Below, in pieces: positions 26,862 through 36,924 of a stretch of DNA of 64,000 nt (its first letter is position 1; each line of letters starts with the position of its first letter). Origin of the DNA: Firmicutes bacterium CAG:345 (GTDB lineage: Bacteria > Bacillota_I > Bacilli_A > RFN20 > CAG-288). Location of the stretch: NCBI GenBank assembly GCA_000433315.1, contig FR893362.1, positions 1 through 64,000 on the forward strand. The letters run 5' to 3'. The notes beneath the pieces were generated by a model, which saw nothing but the letters and a program-made list of their open reading frames with translations, made no database searches and was not told the origin of the DNA. A program made the position numbers and the translations under genes.

Positions 26862-28259
26862 TTAAAAACATAAAGAAAAATCACCATATCCAGCACCTAA
26901 AAGGTAATAAGATACATCATCTTGAGAAACATAAGTTGATTGATAGAAATTACCATCAAATAAGGATGCGTAAATCTTAGAATCTTCCGAAAGATAAGCT
27001 ACTAATCCGCCTAATGTAGCCGTTCTATAATTTCCTAAATAAGCTCCTGAATAACTCTGTGAAATAAATGAATTATTAGAAGCATAACCAACTAATCCAC
27101 CAATAAGACTTCCACCAACTACTTCTCCTTTAACTAAGCAAGAATCTATTGTAGTATCTTCTATTTCACCAACTAATCCACCTACAGTAGCCCGTGACGC
27201 TCCTTTATAACCAATATCAATATTGACATTAAGTTCAATCCCAACTAAAGTAGAATTTATTGCTCTGCCTGCTAAACCACCAACTTTGGAATTATTGATA
27301 TTGGCATTTTTACTGCTAACTGCAATATCTAACTTCAAATTACTAATTTGGGCATTAATCAATTCAGTGAAAAAACCAACAGATGAATTTTGTGATGCTG
27401 GAGAAATAGTAATTCCAGAAATCTTATTTCCATTGCCATCTATAATGCCTGAAAATACAGGAAATCCGGAAAATTTATCTTCTTCCGTTAATTCAATATT
27501 ATTTTCAAGAGAATAATAACCAGTAGAGTAATTTACTCCATTTTTATAAGAACCATTAGATATCAATTTAGCTAATTCAATAATATCAGTTTTAGTTTTT
27601 AATAAGAAAGGAGAAGAAGATGTTCCATCTCCTTCAAGTTCATATGTAAAATTAGGTGTTAACCTAATATCTGAAGTTATAGCAGAAGCAAAAATAAACT
27701 CTTTTCCATCGAGCAACCAGTTATTAAAAGTAAAGTGCTCTGGTGCTTCAATCGCAGGAGCTTCGCTTGCTTTTATAGAATTTCCATAAACAACTTTTTT
27801 TACTTCTAAAACATTATTATCAGAATCAAGATATGTAACAGAATAATAATAACGTGCTTGCAAAGTAATACGTGAATTTATCGGTGTATTCTCATCAAAA
27901 GGTTTTCCTTGATAATACCATCCAGCAAACTCATGTCCTGAACCATCATCAATTACTTCAGGAAATTCAGCTATTTTTCCACCTTTTTCAACGGATGTAC
28001 TTCCTAAATTTGTTGAACCATTTTGATCAACAAATGTTACGACATAAGTTCTAACATTCGGATTAGAAGAAATAGATGAAGTAGAACTCGAACTCGAAAT
28101 AGTAGAAGAAATGCTTGATGAAGTTGACGTTGAGATAGATGAAGAAGATGATGAAGTAGAACTTGAACTATTTGGTTTATTGCAAGATGCTAATCCTAAA
28201 GAAAGTATTCCAGAAGCAAGTAATATTGTCCAAATAGAAACTTTGAATTTATTTTTCAT
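26862..28259 (-). CDS. Surface lipoprotein with InlB-type and GLUG repeats, probably truncated
   Basis: 465 residues. The signal peptide ends in lipobox LASC (lipidated C26), followed by a Ser-rich tether (about residues 30-65) and two InlB B-repeat-like modules (about 68-215, 'FAGWYYQGKPF' and 'FNNWLLDGKEF'). A right-handed repeat region with GLUG motifs follows (about 320-440: VGGLAGRA, VGGLVGEI, IGGLVGYA). The reading frame stops at a single TAA after GYGDFSLCF but continues open and in frame for a further 1,037 codons. It follows the small membrane protein of the Opp run by 15 bases, with a good AAGGAG. It likely has an adhesive or structural role at the cell surface. Confidence 0.8.
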   Translation of the reverse strand: MKNKFKVSIWTILLASGILSLGLASCNKPNSSSSTSSSSSSISTSTSSSISSTISSSSSTSSISSNPNVRTYVVTFVDQNGSTNLGSTSVEKGGKIAEFPEVIDDGSGHEFAGWYYQGKPFDENTPINSRITLQARYYYSVTYLDSDNNVLEVKKVVYGNSIKASEAPAIEAPEHFTFNNWLLDGKEFIFASAITSDIRLTPNFTYELEGDGTSSSPFLLKTKTDIIELAKLISNGSYKNGVNYSTGYYSLENNIELTEEDKFSGFPVFSGIIDGNGNKISGITISPASQNSSVGFFTELINAQISNLKLDIAVSSKNANINNSKVGGLAGRAINSTLVGIELNVNIDIGYKGASRATVGGLVGEIEDTTIDSCLVKGEVVGGSLIGGLVGYASNNSFISQSYSGAYLGNYRTATLGGLVAYLSEDSKIYASLFDGNFYQSTYVSQDDVSYYLLGAGYGDFSLCF

Positions 28260-28274
28260 AGATTCTCCTTTTTA

Positions 28275-28520
28275 TTAATGAAGCCATAAATACATAAGAA
28301 ATATGGCTAATGAGAACGCAGCAATAACAATTAGAAAAATAGGTGCATAAATAGAAAACGCAGCGCGAATCATCGCCCAGCGTTCTCTAAATGTTATCTT
28401 CAAATCATCTGCTTTTTTATTTTTTTTACGATCATGCCATTTAAAACCTTCGATATCCATATTATAAACAGTATGACCATCATCGACATATTTTGGTTTC
28501 TTTTCTTTTTTATTTTTCAT
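28275..28520 (-). CDS. Small single-pass membrane protein of the Opp run
   Basis: About 81 residues. It has a basic N-terminal half with the motif YVDDGHTVYNMDIEGFKWHD, followed by one membrane helix near the C-terminus (about residues 54-78). The DDG...NM...G.W pattern is reminiscent of small conserved membrane proteins of Erysipelotrichia-like Firmicutes with unknown function. It starts 10 bases after the oppF stop and is followed by the GLUG lipoprotein, so it belongs to the transporter transcript. Confidence 0.65.
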   Translation of the reverse strand: MKNKKEKKPKYVDDGHTVYNMDIEGFKWHDRKKNKKADDLKITFRERWAMIRAAFSIYAPIFLIVIAAFSLAIFLMYLWLH

Positions 28521-28530
28521 AAGCAAGAAA

Positions 28531-29754
28531 CTATTTATCTTTTTTATTTAATTTTTTTATAAAATTCTTAACATCCAATTTTTTCTTAGGTTCTTCTAGA
28601 ACTTCTTCTGTCACTGGATGATTCTTTTTCTCTTCCTCTTCCGCTAATTTCTTAGCTTCCAATTCTTTATTTTTTTCTAACATATATTCATCATATAAGT
28701 GACAAGCTACAAAATGATCTTTACCATGTTCTAAATAACGCGGTGCACAAACCTTACAAACTTCCATGCAAGAAGAACATCTTGTGTGGAATTTACATCC
28801 CTTAGGAGGATTAGCCGGTGAAGGAATATCTCCTTCGAGAATAATTCTATTCATCTTAGCATCAGGATTTGGTACTGGTACTGCAGAGAATAAAGCTTTT
28901 GTATATGGATGTAATGGATTTTTAAAAATTTCTTGTGTATTTCCAAGTTCCATCATGTTTCCTAAATACATAACTAAAATTCGATCAGTAATATATTTAA
29001 CAACCGATAAATCATGGGAAATAAACACATATGTCAAGCCCATCTTATTTTGCAAATCTTTTAAAAGATTGATAATTTGAGCTTGAATGGAAACGTCAAG
29101 AGCTGAAACTGGTTCATCGCAAATAACAAGTTTTGGATTAACTGCTAAAGCTCTAGCAATACAAATTCTTTGACGTTGTCCACCAGAGAACTCATGTGGA
29201 TAGCGATCATAATATTGAGGTTGTAATCCACATAAAGACATGATCTTATGAACATGTTCTTTAACTTTATCTTTCGGAACAATTTGATGAACTTTTACAG
29301 CTTCGGAAATAATAGCTCCAACTGTCATTCTAGGTGGTAAAGAAGAATAAGGATCTTGGAAGATAAGTTGCATATCAACTCTCATCTTCAACAAATCTTT
29401 TTTCTTAATCTTTGCTAAATCCTTGCCTTCGAAGAAAACTCGACCACCTGTAATTGGATATAATCTAAGTATAGTTCTACCTAAAGTAGTTTTACCACAA
29501 CCAGATTCACCAACAACACCAATTGTTTGTCCTTTCTTTACTCCAAAAGAAACATCATCTACTGCACGTAAATATGAACTAGGCCTTCCAAATACATCAG
29601 GATTTAATGGAAAATATTCTTTTAAATGTTGAACTTCCAAAATATATTCAGGATTAGGTTCACTATATTCATTATTATCGTTAATAATTTTACCTTTTTT
29701 TATAATCAATTCATCAGAAGTAGATGCTTTTTTATCAACTTTATTATTTTTCAT
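28531..29754 (-). CDS. oppF: Oligopeptide ABC transporter ATP-binding protein OppF
   Basis: One of two ATPases that power the peptide importer. It has about 407 residues from the ATG at 29754, five bases after GGAGG and overlapping the end of oppD. Walker A is GESGCGKTT, the ABC signature FSGGQRQRI, Walker B LVICDEPVSALD, and the H-loop ISHD. The oligopeptide C-terminal domain contains the cysteine cluster CKFHTRCSSCMEVC, likely an iron-sulfur site as in the family. An additional Lys/Glu-rich tail of about 50 residues follows, longer than usual. Confidence 0.94.
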   Translation of the reverse strand: MKNNKVDKKASTSDELIIKKGKIINDNNEYSEPNPEYILEVQHLKEYFPLNPDVFGRPSSYLRAVDDVSFGVKKGQTIGVVGESGCGKTTLGRTILRLYPITGGRVFFEGKDLAKIKKKDLLKMRVDMQLIFQDPYSSLPPRMTVGAIISEAVKVHQIVPKDKVKEHVHKIMSLCGLQPQYYDRYPHEFSGGQRQRICIARALAVNPKLVICDEPVSALDVSIQAQIINLLKDLQNKMGLTYVFISHDLSVVKYITDRILVMYLGNMMELGNTQEIFKNPLHPYTKALFSAVPVPNPDAKMNRIILEGDIPSPANPPKGCKFHTRCSSCMEVCKVCAPRYLEHGKDHFVACHLYDEYMLEKNKELEAKKLAEEEEKKNHPVTEEVLEEPKKKLDVKNFIKKLNKKDK

Positions 29755-30970
29755 CATTTCCTCCTTTGTTTTGATTATCATATAAATGGCAATAAACTAA
29801 ATGAGTTGGCGATACATTAGATATTGTTGGATAATGACCATCGCATGCTTTTGTACAACGATTGCAACGATCTTTAAAGAAACAATAATCTGGCATATTA
29901 ATCGGATTAGGAACTTGTCCAGGAATCGAATAAAGTGGCTCATTTGCATCTGATGTAATGAGTGGTTTACTCTTTTGTAACCCTATTGTATATGGATGTT
30001 TCGGTGTATAGAAAATTTCACGAACAGTTCCTTTTTCAATAACACGCCCAGCATACATAACAACAACTTCATCAGCCATTTCTGCAATAACACCCAAATC
30101 ATGCGTAATGAGCATGATAGCACAACCTGTTTTCTTTTGGATACTCTTTAATAGATCAAGAATTTGAGCTTGAATAGTAACATCAAGAGCAGTTGTAGGC
30201 TCATCAGCAATAATTAGTTTCGGATTACCTGACAAAGCCATAGCAATCATAACACGTTGTCTCATACCACCAGATAATTCATGTGGATATGAATTATAGA
30301 CGCGTTCTGGCATAGAAATACCTACAGTTTTAAGCATTTCAATACTATGTCTTTTTGCTTCTTCTTTCGATGTTTCAGGATAATGGATAAACATAACTTC
30401 ATCCATTTGATTACCGATTGTAAAAATAGGATTTAAGCTTGTCATCGGTTCCTGGAATATCATTGTAATATCTTTACCACGGACATTATACATTTGTTTT
30501 GTCGGCATTTTAGCAATATCATATGCTAATTTGTTGCCATTTTCATCTTCGCCAAGATCATCGGAATTAAACCTAATTTGACCACCGACAACTTGACCTT
30601 GTGGCGATTGAACAAGTTGCATAATAGATAATGAAGTAACTGATTTACCACAACCTGATTCACCAACAACACCGACAATTTTTCCTTTTGGAATATTAAA
30701 GGAAACTTTGTTGACAGATTTAACTGTACCATTATCAGTAAAGAAGACTGTCTCTAAGTCTTCAATTTCAATAATATTATTCTTATCCTTCATCGTTGTA
30801 ATATAATTAGAAGGATCTGTATTTTTCTTTTTTAAATTTTCGTAGTACCGCATTTGTTGAATATTATGCTTTAAAATATTGCGGCTTTCTTTTAAAGTCA
30901 TGTAATTAGAGTTCTTTTTTCCTTCTTTCTTTTTATTAAGAAGATTTTTGAAAGTAGTTACTAATTTCAT
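29744..30970 (-). CDS. oppD: Oligopeptide ABC transporter ATP-binding protein OppD
   Basis: Partner ATPase of OppF, 408 residues. An N-terminal basic extension of about 60 residues precedes the ABC domain, which is unusual. Walker A is GESGCGKSV, the signature LSGGMRQRV, Walker B LIIADEPTTALD, and the H-loop ITHD. The C-terminal cluster CFFKDRCNRC matches the peptide-importer type. AGGTGA precedes the ATG by five bases. It overlaps oppF by about 11 bases and follows oppC by 8 bases. Confidence 0.94.
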   Translation of the reverse strand: MKLVTTFKNLLNKKKEGKKNSNYMTLKESRNILKHNIQQMRYYENLKKKNTDPSNYITTMKDKNNIIEIEDLETVFFTDNGTVKSVNKVSFNIPKGKIVGVVGESGCGKSVTSLSIMQLVQSPQGQVVGGQIRFNSDDLGEDENGNKLAYDIAKMPTKQMYNVRGKDITMIFQEPMTSLNPIFTIGNQMDEVMFIHYPETSKEEAKRHSIEMLKTVGISMPERVYNSYPHELSGGMRQRVMIAMALSGNPKLIIADEPTTALDVTIQAQILDLLKSIQKKTGCAIMLITHDLGVIAEMADEVVVMYAGRVIEKGTVREIFYTPKHPYTIGLQKSKPLITSDANEPLYSIPGQVPNPINMPDYCFFKDRCNRCTKACDGHYPTISNVSPTHLVYCHLYDNQNKGGNDEK

Positions 30971-30978
30971 ATTTTCAC

Positions 30979-32070
30979 CTACTTTCTAGCCTTTGGATCC
31001 ATGGCATCACGCAAGCCATCACCAATAAAGTTAAATCCAAGAACAGCTAATGCAATAAGCAAACCAGCTGGCAACCATACAAATACATAGTTATTTAATA
31101 CAACTGGGTCATTTGATAAAGAAATCATAGTACCCCAAGCAGCATAAGGAACTTGAACACCTAAGCCTAAGTAACTCAATGTTGATTCATAAAGAATAAC
31201 ACTACCTAAACCTAATGTCATTGAAACAATAAGCTGAGGCATAACATTTGGAATCAAATGCTTAAATATTTTTCTCCATGTAGGTAAACCCATAACTTCT
31301 GTAGCAGTTATATATTCTTGTTCACGAAGACTTAAAATTTGACCACGAACCATACGAGCTGTTCCAGACCAACCAAAGATAGTAATAATTACCATCAACC
31401 AATAAATTCTTAAACTTCCTGGAACTCCATTTGCATCAAGAATAGAGGAAGCAATAAGAAGAATAGGCATTGTAGGAAGACAGTTAAATACATCGACTAT
31501 ACGCATGATTATTTGATCAACCCATTTGCCAAAGTAACCAGAAATTCCACCGATTATCGTTCCTAAAACAGTTTCCAAAATAACAACGATAAAACCGATT
31601 GCTAAAGAGATTCTACCACCATACATCAATCTGGCAAATACATCCATTCCTTTATCATCTGTTCCAAGTAAATGTGTCCAGCTTGGAGAAGCAAAGGAAT
31701 TTATGCTCTTATAATAAGGAACTACTTCTTTAATTGTTACTTCTTTACCATCTGGAGTAACAAAAGTAACAAGTCTCTCAGTAAAAGCTAAAATTTGAGT
31801 TCTATCTACTTCTGTTTCTCCCCACGCACGATAGATAACAGGGCCAAGGAAAGAGAATAAGAAGAGAAATACAATAATTACAATACCAACTATAGATAAT
31901 TTAGAACGGAAGAAACGTCTCATGACCAAACGAATTGGAGACATTTCCTTATAATTGGCGAACATATCTTCTTGACTAGATTCGCCATTATTTTGATTGT
32001 CCCCATTTTGTTCTTCAGAGGTTTTAAAAATTTCTTCTTGTTCGTTTTCTAATTTTTTTTCTATTTCCAT
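30979..32070 (-). CDS. oppC: Oligopeptide ABC transporter permease OppC
   Basis: Inner-membrane permease, about 363 residues from the ATG at 32070 (five bases after AGGTGA; a GTG at 32079 is less likely). A long hydrophilic, acidic N-terminus of about 60 residues precedes the first membrane helix. The permease domain has the EAA-type loop (EYITATEVMGLPTWRKIFKHLIPN) that contacts the ATPases, and ends GFNFIGDGLRDAMDPKAR, typical of OppC/DppC. It overlaps or abuts the oppB stop. Confidence 0.94.
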   Translation of the reverse strand: MEIEKKLENEQEEIFKTSEEQNGDNQNNGESSQEDMFANYKEMSPIRLVMRRFFRSKLSIVGIVIIVFLFLFSFLGPVIYRAWGETEVDRTQILAFTERLVTFVTPDGKEVTIKEVVPYYKSINSFASPSWTHLLGTDDKGMDVFARLMYGGRISLAIGFIVVILETVLGTIIGGISGYFGKWVDQIIMRIVDVFNCLPTMPILLIASSILDANGVPGSLRIYWLMVIITIFGWSGTARMVRGQILSLREQEYITATEVMGLPTWRKIFKHLIPNVMPQLIVSMTLGLGSVILYESTLSYLGLGVQVPYAAWGTMISLSNDPVVLNNYVFVWLPAGLLIALAVLGFNFIGDGLRDAMDPKARK

Positions 32071-32075
32071 AATAA

Positions 32076-33083
32076 TCACCTGCTTAAACGAACACGTGGA
32101 TCAACCACGGAATACATAATATCTGAGAACAAAGTTCCAAGGACAGATAAAATAGCTAAGAACATGTTGTATCCCATAACAAATGGAATATCAGCCTGTG
32201 TTGTAGCTTTATATGCAAGGTTACCAATACCATTGATACCGAATACTTGTTCAGTAATCATCATACCACCAAATAATGATGGTAAGATTCCTGCGAGGAG
32301 TGTAACAAGTGGAATAAGTGTATTTCTAAAAGCATGTTTATAGATAACTCTTTTTTCACTTAAACCCTTAGCACGAGCTGTTCTAATGTAATCAGCACTT
32401 AATACTTCCAAAGTGTTTGTTCTTGTATAACGCATCAAACCACCAATGGAAAGAAGAACAGATACAAAGATTGGCAAAACTAAGTGCCATGCCATCGAAC
32501 CAAGTTTTTGGAAAAAGCCTCCGATAGTATTTGGGAAGGTTGCTGAAGCATCGATAAGTCCACTAGCTGGGAACCATCCTAAATCAACAGCGAATACTTT
32601 GATAACAATTGCACCAAAGAAATATGTTGGAAGGGATATGCCTAACATCGTTAATACAGTAACTGTATAGTCGCGGACTGAATATTGGTGAGTAGCACTG
32701 GAAACACCAAGAGGAATTGCAATTAAGAATTGGAAAATTGTTGCAATCAAAGCTATGCTGAAAGATACCCACATATTTTCAGAAATGACTTGGGCGACAG
32801 GTTTACGATAAATGAAGGAAACACCTAAATTTCCACGTAACATATTGCCTAACCAGCCAATATATCCTTTGCATATTCCTAAAAATGAATTGTCATCCAA
32901 TCCATATAATTTCAAATAAATATCAATACTCTCTTGAGATACAGCTCCTGACATCAATTGCGATGAGAATTTTTGCATAATATAGTTGTTAGGAATTAAA
33001 CGAACCATAAAATAAATAATTACAGAAACGCCAAGAAGTACTACTAAAGATATCAATATACGCTTAACTATATATTTAAACAT
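32076..33083 (-). CDS. oppB: Oligopeptide ABC transporter permease OppB
   Basis: Inner-membrane permease of 335 residues with about six helices. It begins MFKYIVKRILISLVVLLGVS as is typical for OppB/DppB, carries the EAA-type loop (DYIRTARAKGLSEKRVIYKHAFRN) and ends DPRVRLSR. It is separated from oppA by a hairpin at 33095-33120, which would let the binding protein be made in excess over the membrane parts. Confidence 0.95.
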   Translation of the reverse strand: MFKYIVKRILISLVVLLGVSVIIYFMVRLIPNNYIMQKFSSQLMSGAVSQESIDIYLKLYGLDDNSFLGICKGYIGWLGNMLRGNLGVSFIYRKPVAQVISENMWVSFSIALIATIFQFLIAIPLGVSSATHQYSVRDYTVTVLTMLGISLPTYFFGAIVIKVFAVDLGWFPASGLIDASATFPNTIGGFFQKLGSMAWHLVLPIFVSVLLSIGGLMRYTRTNTLEVLSADYIRTARAKGLSEKRVIYKHAFRNTLIPLVTLLAGILPSLFGGMMITEQVFGINGIGNLAYKATTQADIPFVMGYNMFLAILSVLGTLFSDIMYSVVDPRVRLSR

Positions 33084-33094
33084 AATACCACCAA

Positions 33095-33120
33095 AAGCAA
33101 GGCGATTTCTCGCCTTGCTT
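33095..33120 (-). terminator. Hairpin between oppA and oppB (partial terminator)
   Basis: AAGCAAGGCGA and TCGCCTTGCTT are perfect 11-base arms with a 4-base loop. The minus strand then reads TTGGTGG, so the T-run is weak and read-through into oppB is expected. Such hairpins commonly raise binding-protein mRNA levels. Confidence 0.7.
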
Positions 33121-33125
33121 AATTA

Positions 33126-35705
33126 TTATTTTCTATTAGAGAAATCGTTGTTGTTGCCAACGTAACCAACTTCCCAAATTTTACTTAATAAGCCATTATA
33201 TGAAGAACGATCACTTTCTTTTGTAAATGTGCTTTCATCAAGTTTATTCTTATTGTAAGCGAATAAATCATCTCTTTGATATGTTGGAAGTTCAACAGCC
33301 AAATCCATAACTAAGTCTAAACATTCAGAATAAATAGATTTACGTGTATTTTCATTTAATGTTTTACGAGCAGCATCAATTTTTGGAGATAACTCATTTT
33401 TAATAAGATTTTCTTCAAAGTCATACTTACCACCAGCATTTTTTCTAATAGCATTATAACCCCAGTTCAATGTTGAAGTTGCTTTTGAATCCCAGTGATA
33501 AACTTGATACATATCTGGATCAATTGTACTACCCCAAGCAGCTGCCCAAACAGTCAAAGCACCGATTGATAATTTACTTAAAGCATTGGAGTCATTTGTA
33601 ACTGTAATCTTAAATCCATGTTCATTTAAAATTTCAGAAGCATGGAGCAAAGCATTATATGCAGGGTGATCAGTTTCTGCACCAGCAATAGTGAATGTAT
33701 ATTCAAGCTTATCGCCATTTAATTGATAAATACCATCTCCACCTTTTGTATATCCAGCATCGATAACTAAATCTTCTGATATCTTACCAGTGCTATCATA
33801 ATCATAATATAATCCAGCTTCTTTTGGATAAGCCCAAGAAGAACGGGACATAGAACGATAAACAGGAGAAGCAGAGTCACCATAATATGTTACAGTTTCT
33901 TGAATATCAATAGCATGCATAATAGCACGACGAACGTTGACACTAGGAACTTTAGCAGCATTGATACCAATATAACCATAACCAGCAGTTTCAATAGAAG
34001 TGCTGCCAATTCCTTGAGAAGACAAATTATTTAATTGTCTAACAATTTCAGGTTTACAGTTAGGTTGAGTAAAGTCAACTGCACCAGTTGTCAAAACGTC
34101 GACCATACGTGATGTAGGGACAATTTGATAACGAAGATATTTGATAAGTGGTTTTCCTAAAAGGAATTTATCATTTCTTTCATAGTAGATAACGTTATTG
34201 TTGCGGAAACTACCAGATGTAACATTTTCAGTTCCACCATTGCTATTAGCAGCAACATATGGACCAGCACCAACTGGAACGCCAACTTTATCAGGACTAT
34301 TTACAACGTTTTCATAGAATTCTGAATTACCATATTCAACACCGAAATTAGATTCATAGTCAAAAGCTTTGATATGTTCAGCATCAGAATAATAATACAT
34401 TGGAGCAACACCGAAGGAGAAGTTCCAAATAGCTTTAGGGTCAACATTATTAATAGTGATGGACAAAACTTCATTATAGTCTTTATTGACAGAACCATCA
34501 GCATTATAATGTGTTCCACAAGCTTCATAAGTTTTGCCATTTACTGTAACAGCTTCATCCTTATTGACAAATTTAATACCAGAAATATTAGGGAATTGAC
34601 GTTTTCCAGAGTTCTTTAAGTCTTCGAAGTATTTAGATTTTGCTTGATTGACTAAATAAGTATCTAAATCAGAACCAGCAGACCAATAATCAATAACTTC
34701 AGAAACACCAGTTGGATCACTCATTTTATGATTATAAACAGCGTTGATTGCTTGTTCAGAAGTCCAAGAGCGAACTTCTTTATAATCACTGGCTAAATCA
34801 CATGTAAACGAACCTTGACCTTTTTTATTGAATTGAATATAACCTTCACTATATAAGAAAGCTTCAACATCTGTAGTGAAAACATTCTTTAATGTGCCAC
34901 CATCTTCGTTTTTAAAACTATAATCTGTAGCTGAACCTTTAGCATTAGTAAAGTCAGTTTCAAGCATTTCCTTAAATAAAGATAAAAGTTTTTGGAAATC
35001 TTCAGCAACATGTTCATAAACACCAGAAGAAGACTTGCTAGCAAGGTATGAATAAATTTGATCAGAAGTTAAAGATTCATCATGTTCATCATCAATTTCC
35101 TGAAGAGCTGCTTTTAAATCATCAATACGAGCAGTAGCTTCGATTTGGAATTGTGATTCGAATCTATCTTGTTCATCCTTTCCTTCCTTACCTGTACGAT
35201 ATTCACTAAGACCAACAATGTCTGTGGAATAAATTGTACTTGAACCACTATAAACTGGATCAAGGTAAGTATAAAGATTGAATAAAACATCCTTCATTGT
35301 TAATGGTGAACCATTTGAGAAAAGAATATCGTTTTTTAAGACAAAATAATAGGTTGTCTTTAAATCAACATCTTCTACACCATTATTGCTCTCTTGAGCA
35401 TAATCTAAAACAACTGTGGCTTCATTTTCACCATAGGCAATATTACCTTGTTTATCATTGGTGAGCATACCTATCTGTGTTAAGCTAATAACATTAGAGT
35501 CGGCAGTATTTGTTGAGTAAAATGGGTTAAAAACACCATCTACTTCAGCAGATGACATAACAAAAGGTGTTGTATCATTATTATAATTAGTTGTACTTCC
35601 AGAACTGTTAGATGAATTTGAAGAATTGGAAGTGTTAGAATTTGAACAACCTGTTAAAACTAATGATGATAAAAATAAAGCAGATAATAAATAATTCTTT
35701 TTCAT
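33126..35705 (-). CDS. oppA: Oligopeptide-binding lipoprotein (OppA type)
   Basis: Extracellular solute-binding protein of family 5 that captures peptides for OppBCDF. It has about 859 residues from the ATG at 35705, which has AAAGGAG five bases upstream; the usual OppA length is about 540. Lipobox LTGC and a Ser/Asn-rich tether follow the signal. Family features include 'FSNGSPLTMKDVLFNLYTYLDPVY' near residues 130-155 and 'NVRRAIMHAIDI' near residue 590. The surplus length comes from insertions around residues 160-340, rich in Asp, Glu and Ser. The gene lies just before oppB. Confidence 0.9.
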   Translation of the reverse strand: MKKNYLLSALFLSSLVLTGCSNSNTSNSSNSSNSSGSTTNYNNDTTPFVMSSAEVDGVFNPFYSTNTADSNVISLTQIGMLTNDKQGNIAYGENEATVVLDYAQESNNGVEDVDLKTTYYFVLKNDILFSNGSPLTMKDVLFNLYTYLDPVYSGSSTIYSTDIVGLSEYRTGKEGKDEQDRFESQFQIEATARIDDLKAALQEIDDEHDESLTSDQIYSYLASKSSSGVYEHVAEDFQKLLSLFKEMLETDFTNAKGSATDYSFKNEDGGTLKNVFTTDVEAFLYSEGYIQFNKKGQGSFTCDLASDYKEVRSWTSEQAINAVYNHKMSDPTGVSEVIDYWSAGSDLDTYLVNQAKSKYFEDLKNSGKRQFPNISGIKFVNKDEAVTVNGKTYEACGTHYNADGSVNKDYNEVLSITINNVDPKAIWNFSFGVAPMYYYSDAEHIKAFDYESNFGVEYGNSEFYENVVNSPDKVGVPVGAGPYVAANSNGGTENVTSGSFRNNNVIYYERNDKFLLGKPLIKYLRYQIVPTSRMVDVLTTGAVDFTQPNCKPEIVRQLNNLSSQGIGSTSIETAGYGYIGINAAKVPSVNVRRAIMHAIDIQETVTYYGDSASPVYRSMSRSSWAYPKEAGLYYDYDSTGKISEDLVIDAGYTKGGDGIYQLNGDKLEYTFTIAGAETDHPAYNALLHASEILNEHGFKITVTNDSNALSKLSIGALTVWAAAWGSTIDPDMYQVYHWDSKATSTLNWGYNAIRKNAGGKYDFEENLIKNELSPKIDAARKTLNENTRKSIYSECLDLVMDLAVELPTYQRDDLFAYNKNKLDESTFTKESDRSSYNGLLSKIWEVGYVGNNNDFSNRK

Positions 35706-35725
35706 TTTTTCTCCTTTCAAAATTA

Positions 35726-36913
35726 TTAATATAATGTTTTTTCTAAAGTGATTTGATATAAAGAAACGGCTTCTGTAGTAACTCTCAAATCATTCATAGT
35801 TGTTTGAGTAATACTGAAATTTGTTACTGTAGAATTACCATCTTCATCTTCGAAAATAGCCTTGCTTAAATCGTATTCTAATGGACGATTTGTCCTGCTA
35901 GAGATATTGACGGTGTAATTAGAAACAGCAACATTATTTATTATAGCACCTTTTGCACGTCCAGCCAAAGAACTAATATAAACATTTTGTGTACGAGTAT
36001 TTTGTGTTTCAACATCGACTGAGAAGTTGTCAAATGTAACATCTTTAACAGTGGCTTCATTTAAATATGGGAATATTGCAATATATAAATCACCTTGAGT
36101 TTGTTTATTATATTGTAATTTGAAATTTCTAATTGTGTGGCCGTTGCCATTGAATTCTCCACGATAATTATTGAATAATGGGAAATTCTCGCCATTAAAA
36201 TCGATATCATTATAAAGTAAGACATTGGCAGAACCACTTACTTTTCTTAAATCGGAAATAGTGCGAACAACCGTATAATCACCTTCATAGAATTTAGCAT
36301 AAACATTAACTACTGGAGATTCCTTATCTCCAGGATGTTTAAACTTAGAATCCCATAAAGTTGTTAATTCTTCATCGCTATAAAAATCTAAGAATGTGTA
36401 TCCTTCAAGAGATTTAGTATAATTTCTATAATCCTCGAATTCCGCTCCTTTTTCAGTATCATAGACACCTAATGATTTAACTTCTCCAGAAACAGGATCA
36501 GTATAGCAAACATTGTATTGGAATTTGACATCTTCAGTCCAACAAGCATAAAGTGTTAAACCTTCAATACCAACTTTTTCAGTTTCGAAATCAAATGGAT
36601 CTGAATATGTATAACTAGGATTATCTTCAGTACTTGTTGAATCAAGAGTTCTAGTTTTATACCAACCTGTTAAAACATATCCTAATTTTCCGACAGTGCC
36701 TGCTTGATAAGGATCGAAAAGATAAGTTCTATCCTCTTTACTTTCTAATTCATATTTATACTTAATGTATTCAGTATCTTTTTCATTGCACTGGCCACCA
36801 TTTAAATAGAAATAAACTTCTGTTTCAATAGAGCCGTTATTATTTGAATTACAAGAAACTAATCCAATTGAAGCGATTAACAAAGATAATAATAAAAACT
36901 TACTTCTTTTCAT
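35726..36913 (-). CDS. Surface lipoprotein with InlB-type repeats
   Basis: 395 residues. The signal peptide has lipobox LVSC (C21). It has two InlB B-repeat-like modules (about residues 30-135, 'YVLTGWYKTR', and 140-215, 'YTFLDFYSDEE'). A region resembling the start of a GLUG/right-handed repeat fold follows ('NDIDFNGENFPLFNNYRGEFNGNGHTI' portion, about 240-270). The role is probably adhesion or a structural surface function. It lies 20 bases upstream of oppA and 11 bases downstream of the next lipoprotein gene, within the protease-Opp transcript. Confidence 0.8.
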   Translation of the reverse strand: MKRSKFLLLSLLIASIGLVSCNSNNNGSIETEVYFYLNGGQCNEKDTEYIKYKYELESKEDRTYLFDPYQAGTVGKLGYVLTGWYKTRTLDSTSTEDNPSYTYSDPFDFETEKVGIEGLTLYACWTEDVKFQYNVCYTDPVSGEVKSLGVYDTEKGAEFEDYRNYTKSLEGYTFLDFYSDEELTTLWDSKFKHPGDKESPVVNVYAKFYEGDYTVVRTISDLRKVSGSANVLLYNDIDFNGENFPLFNNYRGEFNGNGHTIRNFKLQYNKQTQGDLYIAIFPYLNEATVKDVTFDNFSVDVETQNTRTQNVYISSLAGRAKGAIINNVAVSNYTVNISSRTNRPLEYDLSKAIFEDEDGNSTVTNFSITQTTMNDLRVTTEAVSLYQITLEKTLY

Positions 36914-36924
36914 TTTTCGCCTCC

